Shown piece by piece: positions 55,271-64,000 of a stretch of DNA of 64,000 nt. The position numbers and the translations under genes were made by a program. Position 1 is the stretch's first letter. The number at the start of each line of letters is the position of its first letter. Source of the stretch: Podospora pseudocomata. Taxonomy: Eukaryota; Ascomycota; Sordariomycetes; Sordariales; Podosporaceae. The stretch is from assembly GCF_035222375.1 (NCBI RefSeq), contig NC_085887.1:1525501-1589500 (forward strand), read 5' to 3'. The notes under the pieces are model-generated. The model was not told the DNA's origin, did not search any database, and worked only from the letters and a program-made list of their open reading frames with translations.

Positions 55271-56041
55271 AGGGGGGTGTGTGTAGATATTAAAGGGTTA
55301 ATTATAGTAAGAGGATGAATGATATGAAACACAACCTATCAGTGATGATGAAAATAATGGAGAGGGAAAGGGAGGGAGGATAAGGGGGGTAATGGATGGA
55401 TGGGATAAAGTTGTAATGTTTAGTTTTTTGTTTTCTTAGGGTAGGAAGGGCGGGAGGTGTAAATAGGTTTTTTTTTTTTTTTTCTTGGATAAGATATGTG
55501 ATTGTATCGAGTTTTATGGCCCCTCACTGTGAACGGCACAGCGGAGGGTTTTGTTTCGTTGGGGTCGTGGGTAATGCTCATGTGTTGTGTACTCCTTCGG
55601 AGATGGGTAGCCAATGACAGAGAGGGTGGTGAGATTCGGGATGCGAGCTGTTGTTGTGGGAATGGAGTCCGAGTCCGAGGTGTATTATTCGTTGAGGAGG
55701 ATGAAGAAGCTCTCGGAGCGTTCGGAAGCCAAATGTGGTTGAGATAATGCCCCCATATAGGTAGAACAAGATGCACCCCGTCGAGTTCAGCCTTATGACA
55801 TTCAACCGTTTTCGTACCTGTTGAAGGGCCGCAAGCTCAACGGCCCTCGGCGGCGGTTCGCAAAATGACGACGTTGGGTGGGGCAATTGCTAGCTTCGAC
55901 TTGAACCTCACTTTCTACAACCTTTCATGTCCCTCACCTTTGAGAGCTTCATCCCCCATTTCACTAGCCCCTTAAATCACCCCCTTCTTAAAACACTCAA
56001 TTCCACCCCCATAACAGTCCCCAACTGAACTCCCTATCAAA
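55271..56041. other. Spacer ERG5 to rhodanese gene
   Basis: About 770 bp with the ERG5 3' end, a T-run at about 55467-55482, and the promoter of the rhodanese gene with a C-rich leader. No other gene is visible. Confidence 0.55.
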
Positions 56042-56693
56042 ATGGCCTCCCGCCGCCTCCTAACCCTCCTCCCCCGAGCCGCCGCCCTCCCCTCCCCAGC
56101 AACCCGTCCCATTATCGCGACGACGAGATTGATCAATTCCCGTCAATACCACGACTCCCAAACCCAAACCCTCCAAGGCCCCCTCTACAAACACCTCACA
56201 ACCACCTCCAAACCCTCCCCCACCCTCCAAAAAAGAGCCTATTCCTCCGACCCACCAGCCGACGACAACCACCCCTCCAAAATCTACGACTTCTCCTCCC
56301 TCCAGAAACTAATCTCAAACCCGTCGCCCAAAGTGACAATAATCGGTACTGCTTTTCCCTCCCCCCCCTTTTCTTACCACACCTTTTACTGACGGCAAAA
56401 CAGACTCCCGCGAACCAGGCGAACTCCAACAAACAGGCCACATCCCCTCAGCAATCAACATCCCCGTCACCACCTCCCCCGACTCATTCTTCATCTCCCC
56501 CGAAGAATTCGAAGACCGGTTCGGGTTCCCCCGTCCCGCCAAAGACCAGGAACTTATCTTTTATTGCAAGGCTGGGGTCCGGAGTCGAGCGGCGGCTCAG
56601 CTCGCCAAGCAGGCTGGGTGGGAGAAGGTGGGGGAGTATCCGGGTAGTTGGTTGGATTGGTTTGAGAAGGGGGGTGCGGTTGAGAGATCATGA
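56042..56693 (+). CDS. Mitochondrial rhodanese-domain protein
   Basis: A single-domain sulfurtransferase of the thiosulfate:glutathione/RDL type. Exons are 56042-56345 and 56404-56693, giving 197 residues. The first 65 residues are Arg/Ser/Thr-rich with almost no acids, starting MASRRLLTLLPRAAA, a likely mitochondrial targeting sequence ending near KRAYSS. The rhodanese fold follows: YDFSSLQKLISNPSPKVTIIDSREPGEL, GHIPSAINIP and the active-site loop with Cys156 in YCKAGVRSR. It ends GWEKVGEYPGSWLDWFEKG. The six-residue CKAGVR loop fits the classic rhodanese length. It is convergent with the Yip1-family gene. Confidence 0.9.
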
Positions 56694-57022
56694 TTGGGAT
56701 GTAATGGGAGCAGGCAAGAGGAAAGGGTGAAGGAGTGGGCGGAGAAGGAAGCGATGGGCAAAAGAAAGCGTCCATGTAGACATGAAAATATGCATGGCAA
56801 CATGCAAGAACCATATAAGCCGGTGTGTAGAGAGTTGTTGAAAAACAAAGCTTGATATCACAATGCCATACTCGTACAACCCTAACCAAGCACGCCTAAC
56901 CTTGGACAATGATAATTCCATGACTTTTTCGCCTGTGAACGCCCATTAAACCCATCTCGCACACTTCAAACTGACCTCACCCCAGTTCCAATACCTCTTC
57001 ACCACTCTCTCCCCCGTTTCCC
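56694..57022. other. Convergent 3' spacer rhodanese / Yip1 protein
   Basis: About 330 bp of 3' untranslated DNA. Nothing else recognised. Confidence 0.5.
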
Positions 57023-58028
57023 TTAGAAAAACATGGCCTGTTTATCCCCCCCATCCCCATCCCCACCCCCCGTCCCAGGCCCCGTCTCCTCCTTCCCCCC
57101 AGGCAGCGGGCTCCCATGCGCAAAAAACAGCACCTTGATCGCAATCGCCAACCCAAAGTGCAACGCCACCACCGCCACCAGCAACACCTTGCTGGTCTGC
57201 CTGTCGGTCGCGCTGAGGACAGGATACAAATTCCTCAACAAAAACGCCACGCTAACCCCAAACCCAACCCCCACAAACACCCAGTTCAAAATCTTGATCG
57301 GCGACCAGCTCACGAGCGCGACAGGAATCCAAATCAAGTTCGAATACCCATACAACGCCCAGCACTCCAAAAGATTAGCCGACTCGGACCCAAAGTACCT
57401 CAGCGCAAGATACAGAACCACCGGGATGAAGGTCGTGTACCCGTAAACCAACCCAGCGGCGCCTATCGTTCGTCAGGTTAGCATCTTTCTCAACACCACC
57501 ATATATCATATCAAAAACCATACCAGACAACAACCGAAAGTCATACGCAAAATTCCCCCTCCCCGTACTAGCCAGATAATCACTTATCGTCCCGCCCAAA
57601 AACAAAATCAACACCACCGTCGTCGCGATCCAAAACGGCCCGTACAAATCCGGGTTTCCCTCCAACACATCCAGGAAATTAGCCCGCGGGAACAGCGCAG
57701 CCCAGCACCGCTGCAAAACACTCGTCGTGTCCACGTCAAAGAACTGGGAGTAGAACCCAAGCGTCCAGATCAGCTTTTTTCCTCCGCTTTGCCCCCCCGC
57801 GGAGGAGGAGGCTGTAGCTGGGAGGGGCAAACCAGATGGTTTGTTCAGGTTCGTTGTGGAGGAAAAATTGGACTGGTGGAACTCGAGGTCTTCGCGGAGG
57901 TCTGTGTGGCCTAGGTCGCCCTGGGGGAGAAAAAGGTCAGTATACGGGAGGGAAAGGGGAAGGAAGGGGGGAGAGATAAATACTTCATCGTCCACGTCTA
58001 CGACGGCGTCGTAGCCTGAGCGGGACAT
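57023..58028 (-). CDS. Yip1-domain Golgi/ER membrane protein (YIPF1/2-like)
   Basis: A five-helix membrane protein of the Yip1 family, which interacts with Rab GTPases in ER-Golgi traffic. Exons are 57984-58028, 57524-57920 and 57023-57462, giving 293 residues. The cytosolic N-terminus has GHTDLREDLEFHQSNFSS. The Yip1 domain begins at LGFYSQFFDVDTTSVLQRCWAALFP. Hydrophobic segments include FWIATTVVLILFLGGTISDYL, AGLVYGYTTFIPVVLYLAL, WALYGYSNLIWIPVALVSW, ILNWVFVGVGFGVSVAFLL and VLLVAVVALHFGLAIAIKVLFF. The tail is Gly/Asp-rich. Assignment to a specific yeast paralogue is uncertain. Confidence 0.85.
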
Positions 58029-58565
58029 GTTGTCCTTTCGGGCAGAGGTGTTTGGAAACTGGAGAAGAGGAATCGATCCAGTGCGTATTTGTATGATCAG
58101 GTTTCAAACTGGCGCAAAGGTGTTCGTTGTTGGAGCTACTGATGCTGCTCAATCTGGAAACGTTGAAGCTTTCAACTGGCGAGTGACAGCTTGCGATTGC
58201 GTTGCGTGGACACAGCGCCAATCTGAGCTCACACCCTGATGGCCGCCCACTGTCTTGGCACTGTCACCCTGCAGCGGCCAGCAGTCATGACATAAGCTTG
58301 CGCACGTGCCTTTATGTCAAGAACTCTCTCTGGCCTCTCAAGTCACAATATGTACAGAATCAAGACAAAACGATACAAAATCAGAGCCCACGTCATGTCA
58401 TGAATTGATGGTCAGGAGTCTTAAGCTATGGTCATCCGGAATGTACAGCCATATTTGGTCGCCGTAAAAACCAACCCCCCTGCCAACCCAGTCGCGCAGA
58501 ACGATACCCATGCCGAGAAAAAACCAAAAGACGCCAGACGACCTTGACCGATGAAGTGAAATCGC
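58029..58565. promoter_or_regulatory. Spacer ubiquitin-eL40 to Yip1 protein
   Basis: About 540 bp that hold the ubiquitin-eL40 3' end and the promoter of the Yip1-family gene (both read leftward). No gene seen. Confidence 0.5.
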
Positions 58566-59309
<744 letters not shown>

Positions 59310-59853
59310 CTTGACCGATTCCCACGAAGCTGGCTGATGAGGTTGACGAGAGAGTTCCAAGTGGAAGCATAAATTTTGGTGGGGGTAAGAATCGCCTGCA
59401 GAACTGGGACCTAGGGCTCGCCGCCGGATATTTTAGGCAAACTTTGTGGGCCGGTCCGTGCGCACACCTTTCGCTCTGCAGCTTTCCGCACTGTGGGGCA
59501 TCATCCGCCCGTCACTTGGCAGGGGTGCTCTCTTTTCACACTGAACCTGCTCTCGGTGAGCAGTCTCGCGGTAGACAAAATGACTGAGACTACAACGCCC
59601 TCTTCACGTCTTTCAGGGCCCATCAACTCTCTCAAAAGGTCTATTGGATATATTTAAAGACCTTTTAACTACCCCTCAAGACCTATAATCAACATTTAGC
59701 ATCTTTAAAGACTTATTAATTCTCCTATAAAGCATGTCAACTATTTTGAAAGGCATATGGATTATTTTTCAAGGCCTCAAGCACGCGTCTGAGATATAGA
59801 TAGGAAATGGGTATCACATTGCTCTACACAAACAATCCTCTAAAATACCAAGT
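59310..59853. other. Spacer RRN7 3' end / ubiquitin-eL40 5' end, with minisatellite
   Basis: About 540 bp. The right-hand reading of ubiquitin-eL40 starts from its promoter at about 59310-59580. The remainder is AT-rich and contains the 21-bp-period repeat block listed separately. Confidence 0.6.
59632..59775 (-). repeat. 21-bp-period AT-rich minisatellite, block 1
   Basis: Units of 21 bp start at 59632, 59653, 59674, 59704, 59725 and 59746, with 9 extra bases (59695-59703) between the third and fourth. Cores such as AAGGTCTAT, AAGACCTTT and AAGACTTAT repeat at the same place in each unit. Reverse-complemented, units share 10-15 of 21 positions with the consensus of block 2 on the other side of RRN7. 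Many differences are C/T or G/A. Confidence 0.75.
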
Positions 59854-61698
59854 TTACTCCCCCCGATCTATCCACTCATCGATCCCCGATTCATGCTTGA
59901 TCTGCTTCTTCTCCATTCTTTGCCAGTTATACAGCAACTGGTCCAGACTGTACACAGCCCTTACCAACTCCTCCAAACCCATGCCGGAAATGTCTGCAAC
60001 AACCTCGTAGAACCTCTTTGCGTGCCCCTCAAGCTCCTCCACAAACCTATACTCTCGATAATCAGAACCGACCCTTTTCGTCTTGATCACACCACCACCA
60101 CCAGTTCTTGTCATCGCGTCCAGCTGTGGCTTGATCAACTGCATGGCCTTCCCGACCCTTTGTAACCGCGCCTCAGTCTCGTCCTCAGTCGGCCCTTGCA
60201 CTCTAGGCACAGGCGGAATCCTTTCGAGAGGAAATAGACGGTCGATTTCCGTTTCATTGGTGGGGTTCTTCTCAATTTGCGTGTCTTGAAACCAGTTCAG
60301 TAGTTCGGTGATATCCTTCTTGTCCATGGTCCAGATTTTCTGGGGGTTCATGCCCTCGAATTCCAACATCGGTGGCTTCTTGTCTTCGTGATTGGCGAAT
60401 TCCTGTTCCCAGACTTTCCAGTTCATCTTCATGGATAAGACGTCGTTGTGATCGCGCGGGTGTCGGTCGATGGAATCGAGGGGGTAGAGGTATTTCGTTG
60501 CCACGACTAAAGCTGCCGTTAACAGGACGTCTGGGATGTCGAGAAGAGTATGTCGCTCGTGGTTTGTCTCTCTGGTCGGGAAAGAGTAACGTAGCTGGAG
60601 TAATTCGCAGATGTTTTGTGCGTATGGGTGAACGTCCGCTATCCCCAGTCAGCACAGTCTCTAGAACAACCTATGAAGACACTTACCCGGAAGAGCCAAA
60701 TCCTTGATACTCAAAAACAGCAACGGCGGCGCCGCCACAGCCGGAAAAATCAACCCATGATTCTCCTTATACCCTATCAGCAACCCCATAACTCTCTTAT
60801 GAAGCTCTCCTCCCTTGAATTTGACATATCTCGTCAACAAGCTCTGATGAGCCCAAATCGGCAGCCGGTCCTTCCACTCCTTGGGTATGTAATCAATCTG
60901 CCCCCCCCGTCAGCATTTTGTTTCCTTCCTATCCCCCAAAAGACAACTCACCGCCGACAAATACGGCATCCACCCATTCCTCGCCCACCTCCAAACATCC
61001 CCCACCCTCACCGGCTCCCCCCTCATCACACACCCCAAATAAACCAACCCCAACGTATCCATCACCCCCGGCAAATCCCACAACTCACTCCCCCAATCCC
61101 TCCTCCTATTTCCCTTTTCCCCCTCCCCCTCCGTCTGGCTACTAAACATCATCAACCCCCCCTCTTCCTCCTCCCCCTCATCCGCACTAACCCCCCTCCT
61201 CCGTTTCTTCCTCCTCTCCCCAGCCTCCCCCTCCCCAGCCTCCTCCCTCTTTTTCTCAATCCCCTTAAACCCCCCAACCCTCAGCAACCACAAATCCCTC
61301 ACCACCCCCTCCAACTCCCCATTCAACCTCTTCTCTTTAATCAACCACCTCAACTGCTTCCTCAAAATAAGCTGCAAGCACTCCAAATACAACTTCCTCC
61401 CCTCATTCCCACTCAACTGCTGCTTCGGCTTCTCCCTCTTCTCCTTCTTCACCGTCAGCGTCTTGCCCATGGACCCGAACCCGTCGCCTTCTTGATCAAC
61501 GTCGAATTGTACATAACCCTGGGGGCGCTGGGGTTAGCATATAACAATTGACTTGCAGAGGAGAGGGGACAGACAAACCTCAACCCGATGCCCATTCTGG
61601 CAAAACCTCATCCCGTTATCCAGATACCACTTTTTCGCGGGGCACTCCGAGCATGTCTGCCCCGAGGGAAAGCGGTGGTGTTTTCGCGGCGGGACCAT
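59854..61698 (-). CDS. RRN7: RNA polymerase I core factor subunit RRN7 (TAF1B)
   Basis: The TFIIB-like subunit of the core factor that recruits RNA polymerase I to rDNA promoters in the nucleolus. Exons are 61579-61698, 60952-61518, 60687-60897 and 59854-60638, giving 560 residues. The N-terminal zinc ribbon is visible: C16, C19, C33 and H37 in QTCSECP...RFCQNGH, followed by RVEGYVQFD. The first cyclin-like region contains LYLECLQLILRKQLRWLI and LGLVYLGCVMRGEPVRVGDVWRWARNGWMPYLSA. A charged loop (about 120-170) interrupts it. The second part has LLQLRYSFPTRETNHERH and LLTAALVVATKYLYPLDSI. The coding strand of exon 2 is very G-rich. The gene is flanked on both sides by related minisatellite blocks. 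Confidence 0.9.
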
Positions 61699-62731
61699 CG
61701 TGTTTCCGAATCGACTACTAACCTGTGATGAGAAGAAAAGTAGCGTTTGTGTGGTTGTAGAAAAATCGAAGGGAAAAAAAATCAGCTCAAAGGGAGAGAG
61801 CTCACTTGTATCAGTGGCTAAATATTTGTATGGTTGGAGAAAAAAAAAAGTGAAGCCGGCGATGTGTTGAAATGTCAAAGCTTCTTTCTGACTACCAAAT
61901 CGGGACAGCTACCTACCTACCATACACGCCACTGCAAAATATTTCGACACACATGATAATGTCTTGAACCGTGCCTTGAAAGATAATCGATGGGCTATAA
62001 AAGGCATTCGACAGACTTTTAAATATAGTGTGGACCTCAACAGATAGTTAATAGGCCTTAAAACACTATAACAGGCCTTTAATGATAGGTAAGAGATCTC
62101 AAAAGATAAGTAGTAGGCCTCGAATGATAGTCAACAGGACTCGAATGATAGTCAATAAGCCTCGAAAGATAGTCAATAGGCCTCAAAGCTCCTTTGATAC
62201 GCTCGTCCTTATTTTAGAAGACGTAAGTTGATAGTTGTCATGCGTATTGCTTAAGTTACTGTCATATTCTCTAGCATTGGCCAAGATCTGCATGTTTAAA
62301 CCGAGACCAGCTTGTATCATCTCACACAAGTTCAAGACACATCCACATCACCTCACTACAAATCATAGAATGTTTGCAAACTGATTGGGAAAGCGTCTTC
62401 GATTCTACCGGGCGGCGCCCTCACTACCTGCGAGGGCCAGTTTCTCAGCTCACGTTCACCGCGGCGAACAGAAAGAACAAATGCAGGATAGAGCGAGAGA
62501 AAGGAGACGTCATTTTTCATGCAAGACGAACGCCCATGCCGCAAAATTGTCCAGATAGAATCAATAAAGAACGCTACCGAGAACCCGTGACAATGACCAG
62601 CCCAAGAAATATCACAGTAGATATGAGATATCTCGCCGTCCAAGCGGACAGCTGACAGCAAAAATCGCCGTTTCCTGGCCGAAGGCCGGATTCCCCCTTC
62701 CCACCAATCACATCCCCAGTCATAGAGACGT
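61699..62731. other. Spacer eIF5A 3' end / RRN7 promoter, with minisatellite
   Basis: About 1 kb without genes. The RRN7 promoter should lie at about 61700-61900, the 21-bp-period repeat block at 61981-62188, and the eIF5A 3' region at the right edge. Confidence 0.6.
61981..62188 (+). repeat. 21-bp-period AT-rich minisatellite, block 2
   Basis: About ten units. The last four are exact 21-mers at 62105, 62126, 62147 and 62168 with the pattern GATAGTCAATAGG then CCTCGAAA; they differ from one another by one to six bases. Earlier units decay toward AT (for example the unit at 62042 reads TTAATAGG then CCTTAAA). One unit near 62023 is 19 bp. Confidence 0.88.
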
Positions 62732-63572
62732 TTATTTGGTGCCCTCCTTGGCATCGATAGCAGCCTCCTCACCCATGGCAGTCTGAACGGTGACGACTAG
62801 AGACAGGGTTAGTACCTGATTTGTTTGGCTCCAATAACCCAAGGCAAAACTTACGGGTTTCCTTCTCCTCCTCCTTGAAGAGCTTGTTGATCTTCTCGCC
62901 GACCTCGCCGTCAGGGAGCTTAACGTCATCCTTGAGGTCACCGTCGGCGGTCATGAGAGAGAGGAAACCGTCATCGGAGATATCGATCTAAATATCGCAG
63001 TCAGTGGCTGGTCTTGCTTTCCATGCACGACAGCGCGGCAAAACTCACGAGGGTGTACTCCTGACGCCTGACGACGGGGACGTCCATGTTGTGGGTGGAG
63101 GGGGAGAGATCTTCGAGCTTCTTGCCAGTGAAGATATCAAGGGCGACCAAGTGGACCTTGGCGTGACCGTGCTTGCCGGTCTTGGAGGTGGACATGTCGA
63201 CGATCTTGCAGGGGCGGTTCTTGATCACGACGAAGCCGTTCTTGCGCAGAGCAGAGCACTGCATGGGGTAGGTGGTGGAGGCACCGGCATCACCGCCAGC
63301 CTCCATCTCGAAGTCGGCATCCTGGTGCTAGAGGGTACAAAAAAAGCATGTTAGCGCTATCACTATGTCTTGAGAGGCAAATCCAAGTAAGATGTAGGGT
63401 TCGTCAAAAGTGTGCGTGCGCATCGCGGGGTCGTCGTCGATGGTGTTGCGCAAAAGTGATAGATGGCCAGATGCGGGGTGGACTTTTTTTGCCGCCCAAT
63501 GGCGCACACTTTCGACAATAGAGAGGCAGGGCACGAGAGCAGGACAGAGATATCACTACGTACTTCGGCCAT
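62732..63572 (-). CDS. Translation factor eIF5A
   Basis: The hypusine-containing factor that relieves stalled ribosomes, such as at polyproline, and aids termination. Exons are 63564-63572, 63049-63327, 62855-62987 and 62732-62796, giving 161 residues, as expected. The first exon is only 9 nt (Met-Ala-Glu) and is followed by a 236-nt intron, long for this window. The hypusine loop [12 protein letters not shown] contains the modified Lys55. The N-terminal domain has [26 protein letters not shown]; the C-terminal OB fold has [25 protein letters not shown]. The last exon gives [20 protein letters not shown]. Confidence 0.95.
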
Positions 63573-64000
63573 TTTGATGAATCTGCGAAAAGATACTGGT
63601 TGTCTGGAGATAAGTCGTCCGACCAAGAAGAATGTCGAGATGGAGCCGTGGAGGGAGAAGGGTGAGGAGGAATGGGGACGGTAAGAGGAAGAAATTGAGC
63701 CCAGGTTTTGAGTGCAGAGCCGGAACGAGAGAAAAAGGCAGTTTCCCCGCCAAGTGGTGACCCCTCCTCTGTCTCGAACCTTGCACCTGTGCACCTGCCA
63801 CTGGCCACCAAGCCACTGAAATTCGAATTTGAAGTGGTGGGCTTGCCCACCCGTTGCCTCACAAGGTCTAGCGCCGCTTCCAGACGTCCAAAGGTTTTTA
63901 AACCCCACATCGCACAGCCTTTTATTTCACCCTCTTGTCATTGGAGATGTCAAACAGACAACAAATATGCCCCCCTTCTTTGTGTCTGTGGCCAAGTTCA
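63573..64000. promoter_or_regulatory. Upstream region of eIF5A
   Basis: About 430 bp to the window edge. It holds the eIF5A promoter and leader. Short open frames here have no recognisable motif, and no gene is called. Confidence 0.5.

Noticed and set aside
63760-63830. Possible tRNA on the minus strand with GGTTCGAGAC
   Set aside because: There is no matching T-stem or acceptor stem, so it is only a chance B-box match.

Overview
The window is nuclear DNA of a filamentous ascomycete. The evidence is gene content (nitrate reductase nit-3/niaD, ura5, CYP61/erg5, a Zn2Cys6 regulator, DASH subunit ASK1) and gene structure: short introns of about 48-90 nt with GTAAGT-like donors and CTAAC/CTGAC branch sites, in GC-rich compact DNA. 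Protein wording and promoter motifs point to Sordariomycetes, probably Sordariales (Podospora/Chaetomium/Neurospora relatives). The genus is not established here.

I place 22 protein genes, nearly all housekeeping. From left to right they are UPF2/NMD2 (-), nitrate reductase (+), NOG1 (-), URA5 (+), a GNAT acetyltransferase (-), DDI1 (+), RRP8 (-), a Zn2Cys6 factor (+), proteasome alpha-5 (-), gamma-tubulin complex GCP2 (+), a TBC RabGAP (-), an MMS1_N/CPSF-A beta-propeller protein (+), eIF5B (+), a GCP5/GCP6-type protein (-), EAF7 (+), ASK1 (+), a 90-residue unknown (-), CYP61/ERG5 (+), a mitochondrial rhodanese (+), a Yip1-family membrane protein (-), ubiquitin-eL40 (-), RRN7 (-) and eIF5A (-). 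Counting the rhodanese separately the list is 23 entries. There is no operon logic. Genes mostly alternate in strand, in divergent and convergent pairs. By function there is a loose excess of ribosome and translation genes (NOG1, RRP8, RRN7, ubiquitin-eL40, eIF5B, eIF5A) and of spindle and microtubule genes (GCP2, GCP6-like, ASK1).

Exon-intron models were built by hand from frame continuity, splice signals and family conservation. In each the exon lengths sum to a whole number of codons. Two genes, nitrate reductase and the TBC protein, cannot be read through because each lacks one base in a C homopolymer. A sequencing or assembly error is the leading explanation, with real mutation as the alternative.

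The least ordinary DNA is a pair of AT-rich 21-bp-period minisatellite blocks in opposite orientation on either side of RRN7. Other points of note are two genes whose AUG exists only after splicing (DDI1, ubiquitin-eL40), a collagen-like Gly-Pro segment inside the Zn2Cys6 factor, very small exons, a nitrate-type promoter with a perfect NIT4 site plus GATA sites, and repeated within-gene switches from C-rich to G-rich coding strand. I saw no transposons, CRISPR, rRNA or convincing tRNA genes.
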